This document shows, in pieces, positions 32,737 to 41,302 of a DNA stretch of 64,000 nucleotides. A program made the position numbers and the translations under genes. The stretch is from Rhodospirillales bacterium (lineage in GTDB: Bacteria; Pseudomonadota; Alphaproteobacteria; Reyranellales; Reyranellaceae), in the NCBI GenBank assembly GCA_016699855.1, contig CP064988.1:3128501-3192500 (forward strand), written 5' to 3'. Position 1 is the first letter of the stretch. Each line of letters opens with the position of its first letter. Below the pieces are notes generated by a model that did no database searches, was not told the DNA's origin, and saw only the letters and a program-made list of their open reading frames with translations.

Positions 32737-33531
32737 CTAGTTCCGGAAGCTGGGATCCTTGGCGTCCATCATGCGCAGCATGGCGCCCCAGGCGAGCGCG
32801 TTCATATCGGCGCCGCTGTCGGGGCCGCCGCGGCGCATGACCTGCGCACGGACCGTGTCGATGGCGGCCTGGCTCGGCATGTTGAGCCGCGCCGCGCCGC
32901 CGGCCATGGCGGCGATCTGGATGGTGCAGGCGCGCTCGAGGTTGTGCAGATGGACCCAGGCGTCGGCGATCGAGGTCCCGGCCGCCAGCGTGCCGTGGTT
33001 GCGCAGCAGCATCAGCTTCTTGTCGCCGAGATCGGCGATCAGCCGCTCGCGCTCGGCGTAGTCCAGCGCGACGCCCTCGTAGTCATGGTAGGCGAGATAG
33101 GGCAGCGCGAACATGGCGTGCTGCGACAGCGGCAGCAGGCCGTCCTTCTGCGCCGCGACCGCGACGCCGTCCTTGGTGTGCAGATGGATCACGCACTGCG
33201 CGTCGGGCCGGCCCATGTGGACGGCGCCGTGGATCACGAAGCCGGCCTTGTTGAACGGATAGGGCGAGGGCGTGAGGATGTTGCCCTCGTGGTCGACCTT
33301 CAGCAGCGACGAGGCCGTGATCTCGTGGAACATCATCCCGTAGGGATTGATCAGGAAGTGGTGGTCGGGACCCGGCACGCGGGCCGAGATATGCGTGAAG
33401 ATCAGGTCGGTCCAGTTGTAGTGCGCGACCACGCGGTAGAGCGCGGCGAGATCGACGCGCACGTCCCACTCCTCACGGCTGACCTGGTCGCGGACGGACG
33501 GGGCGGATTTGACGGCGGCGACCGGGCTCAT
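32737..33531 (-). CDS. Class II aldolase/adducin family protein
   Basis: A 264-residue protein of the class II aldolase/adducin fold. Metal-binding His patterns are visible: H-L-H-T-K-D-G (about 149-155) and R-N-H-G-T-L (about 211-216). H-x-H together with this last His is the usual Zn site of L-fuculose-phosphate aldolase-like enzymes. D-H-H-F-L-I-N-P-Y-G-M-M-F-H-E-I-T precedes it. The members cleave sugar phosphates or act as decarboxylases or isomerases; the substrate here is unknown. It is a single gene convergent with zapE (15-bp gap) and ends in TAG. Confidence 0.88.
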   Translation of the reverse strand: MSPVAAVKSAPSVRDQVSREEWDVRVDLAALYRVVAHYNWTDLIFTHISARVPGPDHHFLINPYGMMFHEITASSLLKVDHEGNILTPSPYPFNKAGFVIHGAVHMGRPDAQCVIHLHTKDGVAVAAQKDGLLPLSQHAMFALPYLAYHDYEGVALDYAERERLIADLGDKKLMLLRNHGTLAAGTSIADAWVHLHNLERACTIQIAAMAGGAARLNMPSQAAIDTVRAQVMRRGGPDSGADMNALAWGAMLRMMDAKDPSFRN

Positions 33532-33619
33532 GGCGGGCTCCTGGGCGTGGATGATGTCCGGTTGATCGTGGGCGCCGACGCCGCGGCCCGTCAAGCGTGG
33601 TCGGCCGGCGCGTCGTCGT

Positions 33620-34042
33620 TCATGCCTCGCTTGCCGCCTTCTCGAAGAGGACCTCGCCACGGATGTCGCGGCCGCGATCGTTCCAGCCGTTCGCGCGATA
33701 GAAGCGTTCGGCGCGGGTGCCGGCATCGGTGCTCAGTTTGATCGTCGCATGTCCGGCCGCCTGGAGTTTCGCGCAGGCGCGGGCCAACAGCGCGCGGCCG
33801 ACGCCCCGGCCTTCGCGGCCGGGATCGACGAACAGCGCCCAGATAGATCCGTCGCGTGAATCGCAGGCCGAGAATCCATCGATGCGGCCGTCGACCTCGC
33901 AGACCCAGATCGCGCCGTCGTCGAGCCGACGGCGGTAGTCGGCCGGAGTCACACGGGCGGGATCGGACAACCGGTTCTCGCGCACCGCCGCGCGGATCTC
34001 GATCATGCGCGGGATGTCGGCGGTGGTGGCGTCCCTGATCAT
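33620..34042 (-). CDS. GNAT-family N-acetyltransferase
   Basis: A 140-residue GNAT fold. The acetyl-CoA pyrophosphate loop R-E-G-R-G-V-G-R-A-L-L (about 81-91) and the closing F-Y-R-A-N-G-W element are the family's key signatures. It transfers acetyl from acetyl-CoA to an amine. The substrate cannot be predicted. The ATG at 34042 gives a full-length domain. The 88-bp gap to the aldolase gene and the same strand allow co-transcription. Confidence 0.88.
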   Translation of the reverse strand: MIRDATTADIPRMIEIRAAVRENRLSDPARVTPADYRRRLDDGAIWVCEVDGRIDGFSACDSRDGSIWALFVDPGREGRGVGRALLARACAKLQAAGHATIKLSTDAGTRAERFYRANGWNDRGRDIRGEVLFEKAASEA

Positions 34043-34242
34043 GCGGCGGCCATACCATCGACCAGGATCGGCGTCGAACCGCGCGCCCCGTCGAGTGCCG
34101 ATGTGGCCATACGCCCGTCACCAGACGGAAACCGCCGCCGGGCCGATCTCGCTGGATTGTGATCGACTTGTAGGGCGCCGGCACCATACCGTCCGGTTCG
34201 GAACGCGCCGGGCCGTCTGGCGCGGATGAAGGGGATGACATC

Positions 34243-35136
34243 ATGGACGGAGATCGTTTCATCGCGCCGGCGGCGGAAGGCGTCTCGCGGCGCGAGGTGT
34301 TCGTGGCGCCGGCGGCGGTCGGACTGGGCGTGGGCTTCGCGCTGGCGGTGCAACCGGTGCAGGCGCAGACGATGATCACGACGCCGAGCGACGGCCTCGT
34401 CGCCGGCGAGATCAAGGTCAAGACGGCCGACGGCAAGGAGATGCCGGCGTACCGCGCCATGCCGGCCGCGGGACAGGGTTTCGGCACGATTCTCGTCGTG
34501 CAGGAGATCTTCGGTGTCCACGCGCATATCGCCGACATGTGCCGCCGTTTCGCGAAGGCGGGCTACTACGCGGTCGCGCCGGAGCTGTACTTCCGACAGG
34601 GCGATCCCAAGGGCTACACCGAAATTCCGAAGCTGCTGGCCGAGATCGTCAGCAAGGTTCCGGACGCGCAGGTGATGGCCGATCTCGATTCCTGCGTCGC
34701 GTTCGCCAAGGGCGAAGGCAAGGCCGACACCGCCAAGCTCGGCGTCACGGGCTTCTGCTGGGGCGGCCGGATCACCTGGCTTTACACGGCGCACCAGGCC
34801 GCCGTGAAGGCTGGCGTGGCATGGTACGGCCGGGTTGTCGGCGCGGCGAGCGAGATGAACCCGAAACACCCCATCGACGTCGTGAAGGATCTGAAGGGAC
34901 CCGTGCTCGGCCTTTACGGCGGCGCCGACACCGGCATCCCCAACGACACCGTCGACAAGATGCGCGAGGCGCTGAAGGCCGCCGGCACGCCGGCCGCGAC
35001 CAAGTCGATGATCCACACCTACGCCGACATGCCGCACGCTTTCAACGCCGACTACCGCCCGTCGTACCGCAAGGAGGCGGCCGACGACGGCTGGAAGCGG
35101 TGCACGGCGTGGTTCAAGGCCAACGGCGTCGGCTGA
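34243..35136 (+). CDS. Exported dienelactone hydrolase family protein
   Basis: A 297-residue alpha/beta hydrolase of the dienelactone hydrolase type. The catalytic triad is visible as C172 in G-F-C-W-G-G, D229 in G-G-A-D-T, and H265 in M-P-H-A-F. E-I-F-G-V-H-A-H-I is the conserved early strand-turn. The first 42 residues carry S-R-R-E-V-F plus a hydrophobic stretch ending A-Q-A-Q, a Tat-like signal, so the enzyme is probably exported. Family members open lactones in aromatic degradation. A strong terminator follows at 35166. It is separated from its neighbours by about 200 bases on both sides. Confidence 0.88.
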   Translation: MDGDRFIAPAAEGVSRREVFVAPAAVGLGVGFALAVQPVQAQTMITTPSDGLVAGEIKVKTADGKEMPAYRAMPAAGQGFGTILVVQEIFGVHAHIADMCRRFAKAGYYAVAPELYFRQGDPKGYTEIPKLLAEIVSKVPDAQVMADLDSCVAFAKGEGKADTAKLGVTGFCWGGRITWLYTAHQAAVKAGVAWYGRVVGAASEMNPKHPIDVVKDLKGPVLGLYGGADTGIPNDTVDKMREALKAAGTPAATKSMIHTYADMPHAFNADYRPSYRKEAADDGWKRCTAWFKANGVG

Positions 35137-35165
35137 CGCCAGCCTGCCCGTTCGCACGGTCCGAC

Positions 35166-35200
35166 CCGCCCCCGGCCCGAAAGCCGGGGGCGGTTTCGTT
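35166..35200 (+). terminator. Rho-independent terminator after dienelactone hydrolase gene
   Basis: An 11-bp perfect GC stem (CCGCCCCCGGC with GCCGGGGGCGG, 35166-35176 and 35183-35193) around the loop CCGAAA is followed by TTTCGTT. It lies 30 bases past the stop at 35136, which is the classic position and form. Confidence 0.88.
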
Positions 35201-35227
35201 CCGGCGGTGCGGCGGATGCCATCCGAA

Positions 35228-35374
35228 GGCGGTATTTTCACTTCAATACATAAATTATCTATTAAATATCAAATAGATAGAAATTATTGTTTATGTTTTA
35301 GATGTGCTGTAGTGTGATCATATTGAGTTGCGTCCCGACAATGGTCGTCGGGTCGTCCGGCAGGCGAGGCCGCG
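35228..35374 (+). promoter_or_regulatory. AT-rich leader region of the methyltransferase gene
   Basis: Between the terminator and the ATG at 35375 is a markedly AT-rich stretch (35232-35330) inside a 70 percent GC genome. It contains an 8-bp inverted repeat TATCTATT/AATAGATA (35256-35263 and 35272-35279) with an 8-base spacer, and a weak promoter-like pair TTGTTT (35288) with TAGTGT 17 bases later. It is likely the promoter/operator region of the next gene. The base composition also fits a horizontally acquired or selectively kept AT island. Confidence 0.4.
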
Positions 35375-36430
35375 ATGTCTTTGACCGATATTTCCACCCG
35401 TGATGGCGCCGGCGCGCTCGCTCTGCCGGGGTCCGTCGTCGACACGCCGGCGAACCGGCCGGGCGTCGGCGTCGCGCCGCTTCCGGGCCGCGCGGGGCTG
35501 ACGGCGCGCGCCAAGGCGGCGCTGCGCCGCGGCGTCTGGCACGCCATGACGCTGGGCCAGCGGCTCGGCGTCAGCGCCGTTCCCAACCATTTCTACTCGC
35601 CGATTCCCGACGTGCGCGATCTCGCGTCGCGCACGGATTGGCGCGCGCCGATGTCGATGATCGGCGTCGCCGGCTGGTCGCTCGACTCCCAGCTCGATTT
35701 CGTCCGCGACTGCTGCCCGCCGCCGGTGGTCGCGCGGCTGCGCACCCACGACGTGCACGCCGAGGCCTGCGCCGCGAACGGCGTCGACGGCTACGGCCGC
35801 GTCGAGGCGGATTTCCTCTACGCCCATGTCGTGCGCCACAAGCCGCGCAGCGTCGTGCAGATCGGCGCCGGCGTGAGCACGGCGGTGATCCTGCGCGCCG
35901 CGCACGACGCCGGCTACCGGCCGCACGTCGTCTGCATCGATCCGTTCCCGACGCGCTACCTGTGCGACATGGCGGCCGAGGGCCGCGTCGAGCTGGTGCG
36001 CGAGCCGGCGCAGCGCGTGCCGGTCGAGGCGTTCCAGCGCCTCGGCGCGGGCGACCTGCTGTTCGTCGATTCGACGCACGCCGTGAAGGTCGGGTCCGAG
36101 GTCAACCGCATCGTGCTCGAGGTGCTGCCGCGCCTGGGCGAGGGCGTGTGGGCGCATTTCCACGACATCTACTTCCCCTACGACTACCAGCGCCGCGTGC
36201 TCGACGGCGAGATCTACTTCAGCGCCGAGAGCACGCTGCTGCACGCCTTCCTGCTCGGCAACCGCCGGGTCGAGCTGCGCGCCGCGCTGAGCTACCTGCA
36301 CTACGCCGCGCGCGCCGAGCTCGGCGCCGTCATGCCGAACTACCGGCCGGCCGAGGATTCCGACGGGCTCGAGAAGCGGCCCGGCCATTTCCCGTCATCG
36401 GCCTGGCTGCGGATCGTCGCCGACCGCTGA
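35375..36430 (+). CDS. Class I SAM-dependent methyltransferase (Methyltransf_24 type)
   Basis: A 351-residue protein. The central segment V-V-Q-I-G-A-G-V-S-T-A-V-I (about 165-177) is a glycine-rich SAM-binding motif I. The following V-C-I-D-P-F acidic strand and L-L-F-V-D-S-T-H are typical of the Methyltransf_24/class I fold often seen with cell-surface glycan genes. The N-terminal about 60 residues are Ala/Pro/Arg rich. The methyl acceptor is unknown. It starts at the ATG at 35375 and is a single gene preceded by an AT-rich leader. The next gene is 121 bases later. Confidence 0.82.
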   Translation: MSLTDISTRDGAGALALPGSVVDTPANRPGVGVAPLPGRAGLTARAKAALRRGVWHAMTLGQRLGVSAVPNHFYSPIPDVRDLASRTDWRAPMSMIGVAGWSLDSQLDFVRDCCPPPVVARLRTHDVHAEACAANGVDGYGRVEADFLYAHVVRHKPRSVVQIGAGVSTAVILRAAHDAGYRPHVVCIDPFPTRYLCDMAAEGRVELVREPAQRVPVEAFQRLGAGDLLFVDSTHAVKVGSEVNRIVLEVLPRLGEGVWAHFHDIYFPYDYQRRVLDGEIYFSAESTLLHAFLLGNRRVELRAALSYLHYAARAELGAVMPNYRPAEDSDGLEKRPGHFPSSAWLRIVADR

Positions 36431-36551
36431 CCGTCGGCGGCGTGCGCCACGCCGTTCCAATAGATCCGATCCACCGCCGTCGCCGCGCGACGGTCGACGG
36501 CCCGTGTCCGTCGTGCGAGGCTCGCCGCGAATGGACGCGGTGGGGGGCGGA

Positions 36552-37424
36552 ATGCTCGAGACGAAGCGGATCACGACGCGCGCGGGATTGACGTTCGACG
36601 CCTGGGACGAGGGTCCGGCCGACGGACCGCTGGTGTTGTTGCTGCACGGCTATCCGCAGTCGCGGCACACCTGGCGGGCGCAGGTGCCGGCGTTGGCGGC
36701 GGCGGGCTACCGCGCCGTGGCGCCCGACCAGCGCGGCTACTCGCCGGGCGCGCGGCCCGATCCCGCCGACCTCGCCAACTACCACTACGACCGCCTCGTC
36801 GGCGACGCGATCGACATCGCGGCGGCCTGCGGGCGCGACACCGGGAGATTCCATCTCGTCGGCCACGACTGGGGCGGGCAGGTGTCGTGGGGCGTCGCCG
36901 ACCGGCATCCCGACCGGCTGGCGTCGTTGACCATCCTGTCGCGGCCGCATCCCTCCGCGTTCATCCGCGCGCTTCAGTCGCCCGACGGCGACCAGAAGCA
37001 CCGCTCGCGCCACCACCGCGCCTTCCTCGATCCCGACACCGCCCGGCTGTTGCTGGAGGACGACGCGCGGCGTCTGCGGCGCGGCCTCGTCGACGCTGGC
37101 GTGCCCGACGACGCTGTGGGCATGTACCTCTCGGTGCTGACCGATCCCGGCGCGCTCGACGCGGCGTTGGGATGGTACCGCGCGCAGCGCGAATTGCGCG
37201 TCCAGACCGGGGCGATCTCGGTGCCGACGCTCTACGTGTGGGGTGACGCCGACCACTCCGTCGGCCGCGCCGCCGCCGAGGGAACGGCGGAGTTCATCAA
37301 GGGTCCGTTCCGCTTCGTCGCGTTGCCGGGCGTCGGGCATTTCAGCACCGACCAGGCGCCGGAGCGCGTCACCGCGCTGCTGCTCGAGCATCTCGCGCGC
37401 CATCCCGTGGCGTCGTCGTCGTGA
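36552..37424 (+). CDS. Alpha/beta hydrolase, epoxide hydrolase-like
   Basis: A 290-residue alpha/beta hydrolase. H-G-Y-P-Q-S (oxyanion HGxP) at about 35-40, V-G-H-D106-W-G-G with Asp as nucleophile, and G-V-G-H-F-S as the catalytic His near the C-terminus are the marks of the epoxide hydrolase/haloalkane dehalogenase group. V-W-G-D-A-D is the acid strand. The ATG at 36552 with a purine-rich run upstream is chosen over an earlier in-frame GTG. The stop overlaps the next gene's GTG (GTGA). The substrate is not known. Confidence 0.85.
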   Translation: MLETKRITTRAGLTFDAWDEGPADGPLVLLLHGYPQSRHTWRAQVPALAAAGYRAVAPDQRGYSPGARPDPADLANYHYDRLVGDAIDIAAACGRDTGRFHLVGHDWGGQVSWGVADRHPDRLASLTILSRPHPSAFIRALQSPDGDQKHRSRHHRAFLDPDTARLLLEDDARRLRRGLVDAGVPDDAVGMYLSVLTDPGALDAALGWYRAQRELRVQTGAISVPTLYVWGDADHSVGRAAAEGTAEFIKGPFRFVALPGVGHFSTDQAPERVTALLLEHLARHPVASSS

Positions 37425-37687
37425 GCGTCGTCTTCGGCGTCCTCGCGGGCGCCGCCGTCGCGGCGTGGTTCACGGCGCTCTACGCCTTCATCTCGCTGGC
37501 GGGAAAACTCAGCGGCCGCAAGTCGCTCGGCGCGATGCTGTTCTCGGGCATCGCCTGGTTCGACGCCCGCAATTTCAAGGCCGAGGCGGCGCCGGCGCGG
37601 CGCCTGCTGGTGCGCGCATTCGTCGCCTTCTTCATCTGCGTCGTGGCGCTGGCCGTGGTCTCGATGGTCCTCACCGCTCCGCGCTGA
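37421..37687 (+). CDS. Small membrane protein of unknown function
   Basis: An 88-residue protein starting at a GTG that overlaps the hydrolase stop (GTGA). It has two hydrophobic segments, about residues 2-26 and 62-84, joined by a basic polar loop (S-G-R-K, D-A-R-N-F-K-A-E). Translational coupling to the hydrolase suggests co-expression. I do not recognise the family and give no function. Confidence 0.6.
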   Translation: MSVVFGVLAGAAVAAWFTALYAFISLAGKLSGRKSLGAMLFSGIAWFDARNFKAEAAPARRLLVRAFVAFFICVVALAVVSMVLTAPR

Positions 37688-37703
37688 GGCCGCCGGCGGC
37701 GGC

Positions 37704-37732
37704 TTGCCGCTCCCATCGAATCGCGCTATGGC
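37704..37732 (+). promoter_or_regulatory. Candidate sigma-70 type promoter of mdh
   Basis: TTGCCG (37704-37709) and TATGGC (37727-37732) lie 17 bases apart, 58 bases before the mdh ATG, with GGAG in front of the start. The fit to alphaproteobacterial consensus is only moderate. Confidence 0.35.
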
Positions 37733-37790
37733 GCCGCGTCTTTCATCGCGCGGCCCCGCGCCGGCGCCCCATCCGACAACGGAGATCACC

Positions 37791-38753
37791 ATGGCTCGCA
37801 AGAAGATCGCGCTGGTCGGCGCCGGACAGATCGGCGGCACGCTGGCCCTGCTCGCCGGCCAGAAGGAGCTCGGCGACATCGTCCTGCTCGACATCCCCGC
37901 CGCCGAGGGCACCGCCAAGGGCAAGGCGCTGGACATCGCCGAGCTGTCGCCGGTCGCGAAGTTCGACGCCCACTACTCGGGCACCTCGAACTACGCCGAC
38001 ATCAAGGGCGCCGACGTGGTGATCGTCACCGCCGGCGTGCCGCGCAAGCCCGGCATGAGCCGCGACGACCTGATCGGCATCAACGCCAAGGTGATCGGCG
38101 CGGTCGGCAAGGGCATCAAGGAGAACGCGCCCGACGCCTTCGTCATCGTCATCACCAACCCGCTCGACGCCATGGTCGGCCTGATGCGGGAGGTCACCGG
38201 CCTGCCCGCCAACCGCGTCGTCGGCATGGCCGGCGTGCTCGACTCGGCGCGCTTCCGCTGGTTCCTCGCCGAGGAGTTCAAGGTCTCGGTCGAGGACGTG
38301 AGCGCCTTCGTGCTCGGCGGCCACGGCGACACGATGGTGCCGCTGGTGCGCTACTCGACCGTTGCCGGCATCCCGCTGCCCGACCTCGTCAAGATGGGTT
38401 GGACCACGCAGGAGAAGCTCGACAAGATCGTGCAGCGCACCCGCGACGGCGGCGGCGAGATCGTGGCGCTGCTGGGCAACGGCTCGGCCTTCTACGCCCC
38501 CGCCGCGTCGGCCATCGCCATGGCCGAGAGCTACCTGAAGGACAAGAAGCGCCTGCTGCCCTGCGCGGCGCTGCTGACCGGCCAGTACGGCGTGAAGGAC
38601 CTCTACATCGGCGTGCCGGTGGTGATCGGCGCCGGCGGCGTCGAGCGCATCGTCGAGGTCCAGCTCAACGGCGACGAGAAGGCGATGTTCGAGAAGTCGG
38701 TCGCCGCCGTGAAGGGTCTGGTCGAGGCGACCAACAAGATCGTCGCCGCGTAG
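37791..38753 (+). CDS. mdh: Malate dehydrogenase
   Basis: A 320-residue L-malate:NAD oxidoreductase, which makes oxaloacetate in the TCA cycle. The N-terminal Rossmann motif is G-A-G-Q-I-G-G, then L-L-D-I (NAD-specific Asp). Substrate arginines lie in P-R-K-P-G-M-S-R-D-D-L and the catalytic His in G-G-H-G-D-T-M-V-P. This is the LDH-like MDH of alphaproteobacteria. It stands at the head of the mdh-sucCDAB-lpd block, followed by a 389-base gap. It terminates with TAG, which shows that TAG is a normal stop here. Confidence 0.97.
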   Translation: MARKKIALVGAGQIGGTLALLAGQKELGDIVLLDIPAAEGTAKGKALDIAELSPVAKFDAHYSGTSNYADIKGADVVIVTAGVPRKPGMSRDDLIGINAKVIGAVGKGIKENAPDAFVIVITNPLDAMVGLMREVTGLPANRVVGMAGVLDSARFRWFLAEEFKVSVEDVSAFVLGGHGDTMVPLVRYSTVAGIPLPDLVKMGWTTQEKLDKIVQRTRDGGGEIVALLGNGSAFYAPAASAIAMAESYLKDKKRLLPCAALLTGQYGVKDLYIGVPVVIGAGGVERIVEVQLNGDEKAMFEKSVAAVKGLVEATNKIVAA

Positions 38754-39142
38754 GGCTCCCGACCGGGCCGGAACGGCGTTACGCGGGGCGGGCGATTCAC
38801 CGCCCGCGGGCGCGGTCGCCGGCGATTCGAAACCTCGGGTTTTCCGGCATCGGATGGCTTCCGGGCCGCGGCGCGATGGGCGATTCGGCGTTTGTATATT
38901 GTATTTTGTATACAATATACAAAATCGGCCTCCGACGCCTGTTTCTCCGCGGTGACTGGCGACGTGGCGCGGCCGAAGAATAGCCGGCGGCGGCGGATAG
39001 ACATTGCGAACCCGCCGCAAAGTGATAGATTGCCCCCGCATCGAGGGTGGGTTTTCTATAGCAACCGACCATTGCCGCTGGCCGTTCCCGGCCGAATGCC
39101 GAGCCGGCCCGCGATGCGCCCGAACCCTGCCGACAGGTTTCC
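38754..39142. promoter_or_regulatory. mdh-sucC intergenic region with 33-bp AT palindrome
   Basis: This 389-base gap holds no gene. At 38891-38923 it contains two perfect 14-base arms, TTTGTATATTGTAT and ATACAATATACAAA, around TTTGT. A TTGTATACAA palindrome (38906-38915) is nested in the right half. AT content is high against the GC-rich background. A further AT-richer stretch at about 39050-39065 (TTTTCTATAG) may contain the sucC promoter. No coding sequence or RNA gene was seen. Most likely it is the regulatory region of the sucCDAB operon. Confidence 0.65.
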
Positions 39143-40338
<1,196 letters not shown>

Positions 40339-40339
<1 letters not shown>

Positions 40340-41217
40340 TGGCCGTCCTGGTCGACAAGAACACCAAGGTCATCTGCCAGGGCTTCACCGGCTCGCAGGG
40401 CACGTTCCATTCCGAGCAGGCGATCGCCTATGGCACCCGGATGGTCGGCGGCGTGACGCCCGGCAAGGGCGGCAGCAAGCACCTCGACCTGCCGGTGTTC
40501 GACACCGTGCAGGAGGCGGTCGCTAAGACCGGCGCCAACGCCACCGTGATCTACGTGCCGCCGGCCTACGCCGCCGACGCCATCCTCGAGGCGATCGACG
40601 CGGAGATCGCGCTGATCGTCACGATCACCGAGGGCATCCCGGTCAACGACATGATCCAGGTGAAGCGCGCGCTCGCCGGCTCGAAGTCGCGGCTGATCGG
40701 TCCCAACTGCCCCGGCGTGATCACCCCGGGCGAGTGCAAGATCGGCATCATGCCGGGCCACATCCACAAGCGCGGCCGCATCGGCATCGTGTCGCGCTCG
40801 GGCACGCTGACCTACGAGGCTGTCGCGCAGACCACGGCGGCCGGCCTCGGCCAGACCACCTGCATCGGCATCGGCGGCGATCCGGTGAACGGCACGAACT
40901 TCGTCGACTGCCTCGACATGTTCATGCGCGACCCCGAGACCGAGGGCGTCGTGATGATCGGCGAGATCGGCGGCGACGCCGAGGTCAAGGGCGCCGAGTA
41001 CCTGCGCGCGTCGGGCGCGAAGAAGCCCGTCGTCGGTTTCATCGCCGGCGTCACCGCTCCGCCGGGCCGCCGCATGGGCCACGCAGGCGCCATCATCTCG
41101 GGCGGCAACGACACCGCCGATTTCAAGGTCGCCGCGATGCGCGAGGCCGGGATCCACGTCGTCGACTCCCCGGGGTCGCTCGGCAGCGGCATGCTCGAGG
41201 CGATGCGCAAGCGCTGA
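40339..41217 (+). CDS. sucD: Succinyl-CoA synthetase alpha subunit
   Basis: A 292-residue alpha subunit, exact family length. N-terminal CoA-binding Rossmann domain: Q-G-F-T-G-S-Q-G-T-F-H. The phosphohistidine is H248 in G-H-A-G-A-I-I-S-G-G, the catalytic relay to the beta subunit. It overlaps sucC by one base, so the two are translated together. The downstream spacer to sucA holds a GC-rich hairpin. Confidence 0.98.
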
Positions 41218-41225
41218 TCTAGTTT

Positions 41226-41254
41226 CCGGTCCGCCGCCCCGGGCGCCGGACCGG
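41226..41254 (+). other. GC-rich hairpin in the sucD-sucA gap
   Basis: CCGGTCCG (41226-41233) and CGGACCGG (41247-41254) can pair perfectly around a 13-base GC-rich loop just past the sucD stop. No T run follows, so it is not a convincing terminator. It may instead act in mRNA stability or processing between sucD and sucA. Confidence 0.35.
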
Positions 41255-41302
41255 CCGCCGTCAACAGCGGAGGCGGCGCCCTGGCGCGCCGACGGGCGAC
41301 AC

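Noticed and set aside
41226..41254. Rho-independent terminator between sucD and sucA
   Set aside because: The hairpin has no U run after it and the genes are a known continuous operon, so it is listed only as a hairpin.
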